Shown here one piece after another: positions 51,424-60,183 of a stretch of 64,000 nucleotides of DNA (the first letter of the stretch is position 1; every line of letters starts with the position of its first letter). The DNA is taken from assembly GCF_020711255.1 (NCBI RefSeq), contig NZ_JAJFAW010000013.1, positions 62,001 to 126,000 on the forward strand, in the 5' to 3' direction. The notes under the pieces were generated by a model, which saw nothing but the letters and a program-made list of their open reading frames with translations, was not told where the DNA came from and searched no databases. This DNA is from Hymenobacter plasmatis (GTDB lineage: Bacteria > Bacteroidota > Bacteroidia > Cytophagales > Hymenobacteraceae). The position numbers were made by a program, and so were the translations under genes.

Positions 51424-51888
51424 ATGCAAACCTGGAACGATGTCATTCGCCTTGCCAATAACCCCATTCCCTCGCCGCGCCGCGTAGAGAAAACCCCTGC
51501 CGAGTGGCGCCAGCTGCTCACGCCGGAGCAGTTTCACGTTACGCGGGAGCACGGCACTGAGCGCGCCTTCACCGGCGAATACTGCGAGGCCCACGAGGCC
51601 GGCTTGTACGCCTGCGTGTGCTGTGGCACTCCGCTCTACGATTCGCGCACCAAGTTTGAGTCGGGCACCGGCTGGCCCAGCTTCACCCAGCCCGTCGACG
51701 AAAGCGCGATTCGCTACAAGAAAGACACCAGCTACGGCATGACCCGCGTTGAAGTGCTCTGCAACGTGTGCGACGCCCACCAAGGCCACGTATTTCCCGA
51801 CGGCCCGCCTCCCGGTGGCCTACGGCTGTGCATCAACTCGGCCAGCATCAAGCTGGTGACGGAAACCGAAAACCAGCCCGCTGCCTAG
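51424..51888 (+). CDS. msrB: Peptide-methionine (R)-S-oxide reductase MsrB
   Basis: A 154-residue MsrB that reduces methionine-R-sulfoxide in proteins. The two zinc CxxC pairs (CVCC and CNVC) are present, as are the motif KFESGTGWPSFTQPV and the catalytic Cys in GLRLCINSASI. The resolving Cys is not evident from a quick look; thioredoxin may act directly. An upstream ATG at 51349 is unlikely because of the odd N-terminal extension. Confidence 0.96.
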   Translation: MQTWNDVIRLANNPIPSPRRVEKTPAEWRQLLTPEQFHVTREHGTERAFTGEYCEAHEAGLYACVCCGTPLYDSRTKFESGTGWPSFTQPVDESAIRYKKDTSYGMTRVEVLCNVCDAHQGHVFPDGPPPGGLRLCINSASIKLVTETENQPAA

Positions 51889-51990
51889 GGCCGCGCCTGC
51901 GCCAATCCTGTAGCTTTGAGCCCCGGTTGAAGACACCTTCGGCCGGGGCTTTGCGTTCTCTTCTTTTACTAGCTCAATTCCCACCCCGCC

Positions 51991-52893
51991 ATGTCCCTTC
52001 TCTTCAACGACTTCGCCTCCTGGGGCGAACACTGCGCCGCTACCGGCGAGCCGCTGTACCAGCCCGTTCTGGCTTATGAAATTGAGCAGAAAGGCCGCAC
52101 CGAGGACGAAATATGGAGTGGCCTGCAGCGCGCCTACGACGTGATGCGCGACGCCGTGCACGAGGGCCTAACCGGCGACATGACGTCGCGCTCGGGCATG
52201 ATAAACAACGGCGCCAAGAAGATTGCCGCCTCGCCCGTTACCGTGCTCTCGCCCGAGTTCAAGCAGCTCATTACCCGTGCCTTGGGAGCCAAAGAGGTGA
52301 ATTCCTGCATGGGTCGCGTGGTGGCGGCGCCCACCGCCGGGGCCTCGGGCATCCTGCCCGGCGTGCTCGTTACGCTGCAGGATTTGCATAAACTCTCTGA
52401 CCGGCAGATTCTGGAAGGGCTGCTTGTGGCGGCCGGCATCGCCCTCATTATTGAGCAAAACGCCTCGCTGGCCGGCGCCGTGGGCGGCTGCCAGGCCGAA
52501 ACCGGCTCCGCCGCCGCCATGGGCAGTGGTGCCATTGTGTATTGCCTCGGTGGGCCCGTAGACCAGGTCTTTGCGGCCGTGGCCGTCACGATTCAGTGCA
52601 TGCTGGGGCTGGTGTGCGACCCCGTGGCCGGGCTGGTGGAGGTGCCGTGCGTGGTGCGCAATGCTTCGGCCGCCGCCATTGCCTTTAGCTCGGCTCAGAT
52701 TGCCATTGCCGGCATCGACCCGGTTATTCCCGTCGACCAGTGCGTGGCGGCCCTCGGCGAAGTGGGCCAGGCCATGGAAACGCGCTACAAGGAAACCGCC
52801 CTCGGCGGGCTGGCGAATACCAAGCGCGGCCGCGAAATTGAGCAGCGTGTGCTGGTGCAGGACATCAATATCCTGCCTGATGATGGGGAGTAA
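51991..52893 (+). CDS. sdaAA: L-serine dehydratase, iron-sulfur type, alpha subunit
   Basis: A 300-residue alpha subunit of the [4Fe-4S] L-serine ammonia-lyase. Cys residues that can bind the cluster lie in EVNSCMGRVVAAPTAGASG, GLVCDPVAGLVEVPCVVRN and the late DQCVAAL. It deaminates L-serine to pyruvate. The beta subunit gene (about 220 residues) is not adjacent, so the enzyme must use a subunit made elsewhere. The start is the ATG at 51991. Confidence 0.93.
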   Translation: MSLLFNDFASWGEHCAATGEPLYQPVLAYEIEQKGRTEDEIWSGLQRAYDVMRDAVHEGLTGDMTSRSGMINNGAKKIAASPVTVLSPEFKQLITRALGAKEVNSCMGRVVAAPTAGASGILPGVLVTLQDLHKLSDRQILEGLLVAAGIALIIEQNASLAGAVGGCQAETGSAAAMGSGAIVYCLGGPVDQVFAAVAVTIQCMLGLVCDPVAGLVEVPCVVRNASAAAIAFSSAQIAIAGIDPVIPVDQCVAALGEVGQAMETRYKETALGGLANTKRGREIEQRVLVQDINILPDDGE

Positions 52894-52959
52894 ATAGGTT
52901 AAGCGTCGGTACATACATACTGGCTGGCATGCAGCAGGTAGCCTCTCGCTCGCGCCTCT

Positions 52960-53041
52960 TGTCATGCTGAGCGCAGCGAAGCATCTCATCAACATCAGAA
53001 CTGTTCAAGCGTGAGAAGATGCTTGCTGCGTCAGCATGACA
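52960..53041. repeat. GTCATGC palindromic element, copy 3
   Basis: TGTCATGCTGAGCGCAGCGA and on (52960-52988) pairs with TGAGAAGATGCTTGCTGCGT and on (53012-53041). The outer ends match copies 1 and 2; the loop differs. It lies between convergent genes. Confidence 0.8.
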
Positions 53042-53129
53042 GGCGATTGAGTCTACTTCCGAGGTAGAGATGCTCTACGCTTCGGGACGTTCTATTTTTC
53101 TCCTGCGATTGCGCACGCCCCAGGGCGCT

Positions 53130-54191
53130 TTACGTCATCTTTAAACTGGGCGCCATGGTGAGGTGGGCCATGAACCGCAGGGCCGGCACGTAGCGGCTGC
53201 GCAGTTCGCGGTAGCTATTCCAGGCCGCGTCGCGGTCTTCTACTATGGTAAGGCCATGGTCGACCAATTCCTTGCAGGCCAGGTCGAAATCGGCTCGTTC
53301 GGGCTCGTCTTCCTCCTCGCCGGGCTGAAGGCTTTTGGGCTCGGTGCCGGCTTTGTCGTCGAAGAAGCGGTACACCCGGTTCAGGGCCAGGCATCCGGCT
53401 TTGAAGGTGATTTCGACTTGGCGAGGGCGGGTGCCGGCCACCGCTGCGAAGAACAGCGCGGCCGTGTCCAGAATCAGGCCGCTGCACGTGACCCAGGAGC
53501 GGCCCGGCTGCGGCGAGCGGAAAAACGAGAGAATGGGCAGCGAAGTGTGGCTTTCTTCAATCTCCACAAACCAGCGCTCCCAGTCGGCCCACTGCTGGTT
53601 GTCGTTGAGCACCGAGCCGTCTTGGTTGAGCCAGCCCAACAGGCAGGAGGCCGTGGGGGGGGTGCCGGCCCGCAGCTCCAGCAGCGCCACCGTCACTTCG
53701 CGCCGCGAAAAAGATTGGTAGATGGTGGGCAGGTAGGAGAGGAGCAGCGTGAGCAGCAGCAGCCCCAGCGTGGCCTCGGAGTAGCTGAGCACCGCAATGG
53801 GCAGGTGGCGGGTATCGGTGGTGCCCAGCGTGAGCAAAGAGCTGCTGCTTAGCGTGTAGCACCGCACCCAGCTGCCTTCGCCTAGTGCCCAATAGAGACT
53901 GGTATAGCCCAGCCCAACGAGGGCTTCCCACACGACAGGAAGTGCCACCAGGGCCACCGGGGCATAGTGGGCCATTATTTTATCGCGCCGTTCGTAGGAG
54001 TTGGCCAGTTTGGCGGCCGTGTCGAACAAGACGCGGATTCCCACAAACACCCAGACGTTCAGCCGCACCACCTCGTTGCGCGGCAGAATGAACGAGCGAA
54101 TGGCCGCCGACAGCGTGGTAATAACCAGGATGATGCCTCCCAGGCCAGTAATCACGCGCAGGGCCAGAAACAGGTAGTGCAGCATCGCCAA
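53130..54191 (-). CDS. Membrane protein with a potassium-channel-like pore segment
   Basis: A 353-residue protein with about four helices in its first half: LALRVITGLGGIILVITTL, YAPVALVALPVVWEALVGLG, a pore-like segment SLLTLGTTDTRHLP, and AVLSYSEATLGLLLLTLLLS. The segment has the position and partial pattern of a potassium selectivity filter (TxGYGD becomes TLGTTD), and a helix follows directly. The second half is soluble. If it is a channel, it is not a standard potassium one. It sits downstream of lutB on the same strand but with no clear functional tie. Function unproven. Confidence 0.65.
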   Translation of the reverse strand: MAMLHYLFLALRVITGLGGIILVITTLSAAIRSFILPRNEVVRLNVWVFVGIRVLFDTAAKLANSYERRDKIMAHYAPVALVALPVVWEALVGLGYTSLYWALGEGSWVRCYTLSSSSLLTLGTTDTRHLPIAVLSYSEATLGLLLLTLLLSYLPTIYQSFSRREVTVALLELRAGTPPTASCLLGWLNQDGSVLNDNQQWADWERWFVEIEESHTSLPILSFFRSPQPGRSWVTCSGLILDTAALFFAAVAGTRPRQVEITFKAGCLALNRVYRFFDDKAGTEPKSLQPGEEEDEPERADFDLACKELVDHGLTIVEDRDAAWNSYRELRSRYVPALRFMAHLTMAPSLKMT

Positions 54192-54251
54192 GGAAAAAGC
54201 CTAGTACGAGCAAACCGCCGGAAATGGCTAGCAGTCCAGCCGGTAGCCATG

Positions 54252-55631
54252 TTAGCGTTGAGCCGGCCGCTGCTTCCACATCTCCCGAAACGACTGCGGG
54301 GCAATGGCCAACGCTTCGCGCCGTTTGCTCCAGCCCACCTGGCCCAGCAGGCGGCTCAGGCTCCAGTCCTTCACGGTGGCGGGCAGCAAATCCAGGGCCC
54401 AGCGGTGCTGCATGCTCCACTTCCACAGGCCAATGGCTATTTTCTCTTCGGTAGGCGCGTAGCCTTCCTGCACGCTCTGCTGTCGGTTGAGCAGCAACAG
54501 GTTGTGCAATGGGATGCGCACCGGGCACACGCTGGTGCAGGCGCCGCACAGGCTGCTGGCGTAGCTCAGGTGCTTGTGCTCGGGCAGGCCACTCAGGTGC
54601 GGGCTGATAACCGAGCCAATGGGCCCGGAGTAGGTGGTTTCGTAGGTGTGGCCGCCGATGTTCTTGTACACCGGGCACACGTTCAGGCAGGCGCCGCAGC
54701 GGATGCAGCGCAGCGCGGCGCGCTTGTCGGGCTGGGCCAGCAGGTTGGTGCGGCCGTTGTCAAGCAGAATGACCACCATTTCCTCCGGGCCGTCGGCCTC
54801 GCCCGGTTGGCGCGGGCCGAAGTACACCGTGTTGTACACCGTAACCTGCTGCCCCGTGCCGCTGGTGCTGAGCAGCGGCCAGAACAAGTCCAAATCGGTG
54901 AGGCTGGGAATGACTTTCTCGATGCCCACCACCGCAATGTGTAGCTTGGGGAAGGTAGCCGACAGACGGGCATTGCCTTCGTTTTCGGTTACGGCCACAG
55001 CGCCTTCTTTGGCAATGAGGAAGTTGCCGCCGGTCACGCCCACTTCGGCCGCGGTGTACTTGTTGCGGAGCAGGTGCCGGGCCGTGAGCACCAGCTGCTG
55101 GGCATCGTCGGTGCTCTCCGTGCCCAGGTGCTTCACGAAGATGTCGTTGATGTCGGCCTTGCTCAGGTGCATGGCTGGCGTCACGATGTGGTAGGGCCGC
55201 TCGCCGTTGAGCTGCACAATGTATTCGCCCAGGTCCGTTTCCACCGATTCTACGCCTTGCGTCGCGAGGTATTTGTTGAGGTGGATTTCCTCGGTGGTCA
55301 TGCTCTTGGCCTTCACCACCGTTTTGGCATCGCGGGCCTTGGTGAGCTTGCCGATTTCGGCCAAGGCCTCCGCCGCATCGCGTGCCCAGATGACCCGGCC
55401 GCCGCGGGCCGTGAAGGTGGCTTCAAACTGCAGCAGGTACTCGTCCAGCTTTTCGAGCACGGTGGCCTTGAGGTAGGCGCCGCGGTCGCGGGCCAGCTCG
55501 TGGTGGTCGTAGAGCTTCATGCCAGCGCTCACGGCCGCGTCGTACTTGCCGATGTTAAACCGGATTTTGCGGCGGTGCTCGCGGTCGAAGGCTTTGGCTT
55601 CGGAGTCCTTTTGGAATTGTTCTGCCTTCAT
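54252..55631 (-). CDS. lutB: Lactate utilization iron-sulfur protein LutB
   Basis: A 459-residue protein. A LUD domain (about 1-290) is followed by two 4Fe-4S sites CIRCGACLNVCPVY and CGACTSVCPVRIPLHN, and a C-terminal DUF3390-like tail (LPATVKDWSLSRLLGQVGWS). LutB works with LutA and LutC as a lactate oxidase complex. Neither lutA nor lutC is in the adjacent genes; a small GxxExxY gene precedes it. Family assignment is secure, although function in lactate use depends on partners elsewhere. Confidence 0.92.
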   Translation of the reverse strand: MKAEQFQKDSEAKAFDREHRRKIRFNIGKYDAAVSAGMKLYDHHELARDRGAYLKATVLEKLDEYLLQFEATFTARGGRVIWARDAAEALAEIGKLTKARDAKTVVKAKSMTTEEIHLNKYLATQGVESVETDLGEYIVQLNGERPYHIVTPAMHLSKADINDIFVKHLGTESTDDAQQLVLTARHLLRNKYTAAEVGVTGGNFLIAKEGAVAVTENEGNARLSATFPKLHIAVVGIEKVIPSLTDLDLFWPLLSTSGTGQQVTVYNTVYFGPRQPGEADGPEEMVVILLDNGRTNLLAQPDKRAALRCIRCGACLNVCPVYKNIGGHTYETTYSGPIGSVISPHLSGLPEHKHLSYASSLCGACTSVCPVRIPLHNLLLLNRQQSVQEGYAPTEEKIAIGLWKWSMQHRWALDLLPATVKDWSLSRLLGQVGWSKRREALAIAPQSFREMWKQRPAQR

Positions 55632-55688
55632 GAGCGCAATGTTTCGCTAAGTATTAAAGGTAAGCCTCGCGAAGGTGGTAGTTACTGG

Positions 55689-56069
55689 CTAGTGGAGGTT
55701 GTTGGCGAGGCGGATGATGTTGCCTTTGAGCGATTCAACGTTGAAGTTAAACAGCAAACCCAGTCGGAGGTCCGCCAGGCGCAGGTAGTTCAGGAGCTGT
55801 TTGGAGTGGATAGGAATCAGGTTCTCGCACGATTTCAGCTCAAGAATCACCTTGTTCTCAACCAGCACATCCAACCGAAACCCAATAGCCAGCTTCACCC
55901 CATCGTAAACCACCGGTATGGGCACCTGGGTTTCTACTTCCAGGCCTTGTTTACGCAACTCGTGCGTAAGAGCCGCTTCATAAACCGATTCCAATAACCC
56001 AGGCCCCAGCGCAGTATGCACGCGAAAAGCTGCATCCAGCACATATTTTGAAATCTCATTCTCACTCAT
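55689..56069 (-). CDS. GxxExxY family protein
   Basis: A 126-residue protein with the family motif GLLESVY near the N-terminus and a nuclease-like core GFRLDVLVENKVILELKSCE (D, then E-x-K), similar to the PD-(D/E)XK superfold. The rest matches the family in length. The exact function of GxxExxY proteins is not known. It lies alone between lutB and a peptidase gene. The upstream spacer has two short direct repeats, CTTAGCGAGACTT and CTTCGCGAGACTT. Confidence 0.9.
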   Translation of the reverse strand: MSENEISKYVLDAAFRVHTALGPGLLESVYEAALTHELRKQGLEVETQVPIPVVYDGVKLAIGFRLDVLVENKVILELKSCENLIPIHSKQLLNYLRLADLRLGLLFNFNVESLKGNIIRLANNLH

Positions 56070-56119
56070 ATTGCCAAACTTAGCGAGACTTAAATTTAAA
56101 CTTCGCGAGACTTTGCGCG

Positions 56120-57811
56120 CTATGGCTTGTTAGAATCCACCACAATCCGCCGCTCCCGATTCGCCAGTTCCCAGGCCGTGTGAAACACTAGCTGCGCCCG
56201 CTCGGTCAGCTTGTCGAACTCGATTTTGTCCACGTCATCGGTGGCCTTGTGGTAGTCGGCGTGCTCCCCGGTGGTATAAAAAATGACCGGGATTTTGCGG
56301 CGCGCAAAGTTGTAATGGTCGGAGCGGTAGTAGATGTGCTCCGGCTCGTTGGGCACGTTGTAGCGGTAGTCCAGCTCAAGGTGGGTGTAAGTGCGGTTGG
56401 CCGCTTCGTTGATGCGGTGCAGCTCCGACGACAGCTTGTTGGAGCCCACTATGTCCACGAAGTGCTTCTTGGGGCTGTGCTTGCGGTCGGTGCGGCCCAC
56501 CATGTCGATATTCAGGTCGGCAATGGTATTGGCCAGCGGCACCACCGGGTGGGCGGTGTAGTATTCGGAGCCGAACAGGCCCTCTTCCTCGGCCGTCATG
56601 GCGATGAACAGGATGCTGCGGCGCGGGCCGTGGCCTTCCTTCTTGGCCCGGGCAAAGGCCTGAGCTATTTCCAGCAAGGCCACGGTGCCCGAGCCGTCGT
56701 CGTCGGCCCCGTTGTAGATGGTGTCGTGCTTCACGCCCAGGTGGTCGTAGTGCGCAGATATTACCAGCACTTCGTCCTTCTTATCGGTGCCTTCCAGGAA
56801 GCCCAGCACGTTTTCGGTGATGAGCGGCTCCTGGGTCTGGGGCACGTAGATGGTCACGGCCGGGGGCGCAAAAGCGGCCGGTACCGGCTTGCCCGCCCGC
56901 CCAACGGCCCGGACGTATTCAATCAGCCCCGGCAGGTCGGTGCCGGCCAGCTGCAGCCCCATTTCCTGCGAGGTCAGGTACACGCCGATGCCCGGCGGCA
57001 GGTCCTCGCGCAGGGTATCGACGATAGCCGGGCCGGGGTCGGGTAGCGAATAAGCCGGTTCGCGCAACGACGGAGCAAACTTGGCAGCCTCCTGCTGGAA
57101 AGCGGCTGTGGGTGCAAACGTCATCAGAAAGATGCTGCGGGCACCTTTGGCTTTGGCCAGAACGGCTTTGCGCAAGCCCGATTCCCAGTAGTCGGCCGGG
57201 CGGCCGTTGGGCTTGAGCAGCTTGCGGCCCCGCTCGTCCTGGGGCTCGCCCATGATGGCCACCACGTCTTTGCCCTGCACGTCGAGCCCGGCGTAATCGG
57301 AGTACGCGCCCTGCTCCACCCCAAAGCCCACAAAGACCGGCTTCGAAACCGTCTCGGTGCGAAAGGGCGACGGCATGGGGCCGTAGCTGAAAAAGTCGCT
57401 CAGCCACTCATAGCGCTGGCCGCTCACGCGCACATAGCCTCCATCCATAGGAATGCTGCGGATGAGCGGGAAGTGCTGCAAGTACGGGTTGTCGCTGCCC
57501 GGCACGGGGCCTTGCAGCCCCAGCGCCGCGAACTGCTTCACCAGGTAGTCAGCGGCCAGTTTCTGCCCGGGTCGGCCCACTTCGCGGCCCTGAAACGAGT
57601 CCGATGCCACAACGGTCAGGTGGTGGCGCAGCTCTTCGGGACGGATGGTGGCGGCATACGTGCGCGACCAATCCGTAGCGGCCGAAGCCGTCGGCTTGCC
57701 CCGCCTGGCCAGGCCCTTAAGCTTGATTTTTACCTTGGCCGGAGCCTGTTGGGCCATGGCCGGAAGTACGTTGGCCAAGGCCAACAGCCCGCACAAGACG
57801 AGTTTTTTCAT
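56120..57811 (-). CDS. Secreted M28 family peptidase (first of tandem pair)
   Basis: A peptidase of about 563 residues with signal peptide KKLVLCGLLALANVLPAMAQ and an inserted PA domain. Zinc-site residues lie in SAHYDHLGVKHD, NGADDDGSGTVALLE, MTAEEEGLFGSEYY, LNIDMVGRTD and the late SDHYNFARRKIPVIFYT. It is likely an aminopeptidase in the periplasm or outer surface. The start is ATG at 57811; the frame is open to 57982 but that part overlaps a repeat. The next gene upstream is a close paralogue. Confidence 0.93.
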   Translation of the reverse strand: MKKLVLCGLLALANVLPAMAQQAPAKVKIKLKGLARRGKPTASAATDWSRTYAATIRPEELRHHLTVVASDSFQGREVGRPGQKLAADYLVKQFAALGLQGPVPGSDNPYLQHFPLIRSIPMDGGYVRVSGQRYEWLSDFFSYGPMPSPFRTETVSKPVFVGFGVEQGAYSDYAGLDVQGKDVVAIMGEPQDERGRKLLKPNGRPADYWESGLRKAVLAKAKGARSIFLMTFAPTAAFQQEAAKFAPSLREPAYSLPDPGPAIVDTLREDLPPGIGVYLTSQEMGLQLAGTDLPGLIEYVRAVGRAGKPVPAAFAPPAVTIYVPQTQEPLITENVLGFLEGTDKKDEVLVISAHYDHLGVKHDTIYNGADDDGSGTVALLEIAQAFARAKKEGHGPRRSILFIAMTAEEEGLFGSEYYTAHPVVPLANTIADLNIDMVGRTDRKHSPKKHFVDIVGSNKLSSELHRINEAANRTYTHLELDYRYNVPNEPEHIYYRSDHYNFARRKIPVIFYTTGEHADYHKATDDVDKIEFDKLTERAQLVFHTAWELANRERRIVVDSNKP

Positions 57812-57857
57812 TAGGAAAAAGAGTGCGGAATTGAGTCGGCCGCAAAGCCACAAGTAA

Positions 57858-57988
57858 AACGTCATGCCGGGCTTGCCGTCCGCCTTGCTGAGCCGGCAAA
57901 GCCCCCATTCCTCACTGAACGCTTCGTTCGGGTAGGACAGGATGCCTGGCTGCGGCAGCAGGGCGGGCGGCAAGCCCAACATGACGTT
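57858..57988. repeat. Inverted-repeat element between the tandem peptidase genes
   Basis: AACGTCATGCCGGGCTTGCC and on (57858-57878) pairs with CGGCAAGCCCAACATGACGT and on (57968-57988), 19 of 21 positions matching. The ends share the GTCATGC core of the dispersed family. The 90-bp interior differs from the other copies. Confidence 0.65.
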
Positions 57989-58005
57989 CGTGCTTTTAGC
58001 CGGGT

Positions 58006-59670
58006 TTACAGCTTGTTGGAATCAACGACAATACGGCCGTCGCGGTTTGCCAGCTCCCAGGCGAGGTGAAACACCAACTTGGCCCGCTTCTCCATTTTGG
58101 GAAACTCGATTTTGCTGATTTCGTCGCTCTCTTTGTGGTAATCGGCGTGCACGCCGTTGAAGAAAAAGGCTACGGGTACCTTATTCACCGCAAAGTTGTA
58201 GTGGTCGGAGCGGTAGTAGAAGCGGTTCGGGTCGGCCGGGTCGTCGAAGCGGTAGTCCAGGTCGAGCTGGGTGTACTTCTTGTTTTGCTCCTCCTGAATC
58301 ACCTTCAACTCCGACGCCAGCTTGTCCGAGCCGATAACGTACACATAGTCCGGCTTGCCTTCGTGCTCCACGTCGGTGCGCCCAATCATGTCCACGTTCA
58401 GGTCGGCCTCGGTCTGGGCCAACGGAAACACGGGATGCTTCGAGTAGTACTCGGAGCCAAACAGACCCTTTTCTTCGCCAGTTACGCTCAGGAACAGCAG
58501 GCTGCGGCGTGGGCCGTGGCCCTCAGCCTTGGCTTTTGCAAAGGCCTCCGCAATGGTGATAATGCCCGAGGTGCCCGAGCCGTCGTCGTCGGCGCCGTTA
58601 AACACCACGCCGTTCTGAATACCCAGGTGGTCGTGGTGAGCCGAAACCACAATGATGTCCTCCTTCTTATCAGTGCCTTCGATGAAGCCCAGCACGTTTT
58701 CCGTCTGCACGGGCGTGCGCTTGCGCTCCGCTTTAACCTGCATCGGCACCACTTTGAACGTGGACTTCACCGGCTGCTTCGTGCTGTTGATTTTGGCCAG
58801 GTAGGCCTGCATGGCGGCATCTTTCGTGCCCAGCACCTGCAGGCCCACGGCCGGCGAAATAAAGAACGACGGCACGCGGTTCGGCTTGGCGTCGCTCACC
58901 ATCACGGTGGAGGGGTGCGCTATCATCGGCGCGAGGCGGGCCGTCTGCTTGGCAAAATTGCTGGTGGGGTTGAAGCTCACAAAAAACGCCGTGCGGGCGC
59001 CTTTCTGGGCGGCCAGCTGGGCTTTGGCGCGGTAGTCGTTGCCCCACTTGGTGGGCGAGCCGTCGGGGCTCAGCAGGGCTTTGCCGTCGGCGCTGGTGGG
59101 CTCGCCCAGTAGGATGAGCACGTCCTTGCCCGTCACGTCCTGGCCGGCGTAGTCGGAGTAGCCGGGCTGCTCGATGCCGTAGCCCAGGAAAACCGGCTTC
59201 ACCGTGGTTTCGGTGGCAAATGGCGAGTCGCCCATGCCGTAGAAATCCACCAGCCACTGGTAGCTTTTCTTGCCCACTTTCAGGCTGGCGCCGTCGGCCC
59301 AGGTTACCTGCTCCACGTTGAAGTGCTGCTGGTAAGGGTCGGCAGGGTTGGCAATGGGGCCCGTCAGGCCGGCATTCTTAAACTGCTCGGCCACGTAGGC
59401 CGCGGCCATGTGCTGACCCTTGGTGCCCGTTTCGCGGCCTTCGTACTCGTCCGAAGCCAGCACGGCCAGGTGGGTGCGCAGGCGCTCGGCCGTAACCAGG
59501 TCGGCGTACTTCACGCTCCAGTCGGTGGGGGCCGGGGCGGGGACCACGGCGGCGGCCGGAGCCGCAGTGGTTTTCCCGGGCTTGGTTTTGATTTTTACTT
59601 TGCTCTGGGCGTATCCCGGGGCAGCGCTGGCCAGGGCCAGGAGGGCAATTAGCAGGGTTTTGTTGGTCAT
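58006..59670 (-). CDS. Secreted M28 family peptidase (second of tandem pair)
   Basis: A 554-residue paralogue of the previous gene with the same order: signal peptide (LLIALLALASAAPGYAQ), KVKIKTKPGK spacer, PA domain, and M28 zinc site (SAHHDHLGIQNG, NGADDDGSGTSGIITI, VTGEEKGLFGSEYYS, LNVDMIGRTD, RSDHYNFAVNKVPVAFF). The two share long stretches such as NRDGRIVVDSNKL at the end against NRERRIVVDSNKP. They probably arose by tandem duplication and may differ in substrate preference. The upstream gene on the same strand is ispF. Confidence 0.94.
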   Translation of the reverse strand: MTNKTLLIALLALASAAPGYAQSKVKIKTKPGKTTAAPAAAVVPAPAPTDWSVKYADLVTAERLRTHLAVLASDEYEGRETGTKGQHMAAAYVAEQFKNAGLTGPIANPADPYQQHFNVEQVTWADGASLKVGKKSYQWLVDFYGMGDSPFATETTVKPVFLGYGIEQPGYSDYAGQDVTGKDVLILLGEPTSADGKALLSPDGSPTKWGNDYRAKAQLAAQKGARTAFFVSFNPTSNFAKQTARLAPMIAHPSTVMVSDAKPNRVPSFFISPAVGLQVLGTKDAAMQAYLAKINSTKQPVKSTFKVVPMQVKAERKRTPVQTENVLGFIEGTDKKEDIIVVSAHHDHLGIQNGVVFNGADDDGSGTSGIITIAEAFAKAKAEGHGPRRSLLFLSVTGEEKGLFGSEYYSKHPVFPLAQTEADLNVDMIGRTDVEHEGKPDYVYVIGSDKLASELKVIQEEQNKKYTQLDLDYRFDDPADPNRFYYRSDHYNFAVNKVPVAFFFNGVHADYHKESDEISKIEFPKMEKRAKLVFHLAWELANRDGRIVVDSNKL

Positions 59671-59703
59671 TGGAAATGAAATAGCGGGAATTCTAGGAGT
59701 AAA

Positions 59704-60183
59704 CTAACTGCGTTGGATGAGCACGGCGGCGTAGGCGGCCACGCCTTCTTGCCGGCCCACAAACCCCAATTTCTCGGTGGTGGTTGCTTTGATGGAAATA
59801 TCTTCCTCCGCAATGCCCATCACGGCGGCCAGCACGCGCTGCATTTCGGCAATGTGCGGGTTCACCTTGGGCTGCTCCAGGCAAATGGTGGAGTCGATGT
59901 TGCCGACTTCGTAGCCCTTGGCGCGCAGCAGGCGCATCACCTCGCTCAGCAGGCGCTTCGAGTCGATGCCTTTGTACTGCGGGTCGGTGTCGGGGAAATG
60001 GAAGCCGATGTCGCGCAGGTTGGCCGCGCCCAGCAGCGCGTCGCAGATGACGTGGATAAGGACGTCGGCATCGGAGTGGCCGAGGGCGCCGTGGGTGTGC
60101 GGCACCTGAATGCCGCCGAGCCAAAACGGCAGGCCTTCTTGCAATTGGTGAACGTCGTAGCCGAAACCGGTGCGGATTTTCAT
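59704..60183 (-). CDS. ispF: 2-C-methyl-D-erythritol 2,4-cyclodiphosphate synthase (IspF)
   Basis: A 159-residue IspF of the MEP isoprenoid pathway. The zinc-site Asp and His are in GFGYDVHQLQEG, with the partner His in HGALGHSDADVLIHVICDAL, and the late block SIKATTTEKLGFVGRQEGVA is conserved. It cyclises CDP-methylerythritol 2-phosphate. Presence of ispF indicates the MEP route. It is the first gene before the two peptidases on this strand. Confidence 0.97.
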   Translation of the reverse strand: MKIRTGFGYDVHQLQEGLPFWLGGIQVPHTHGALGHSDADVLIHVICDALLGAANLRDIGFHFPDTDPQYKGIDSKRLLSEVMRLLRAKGYEVGNIDSTICLEQPKVNPHIAEMQRVLAAVMGIAEEDISIKATTTEKLGFVGRQEGVAAYAAVLIQRS

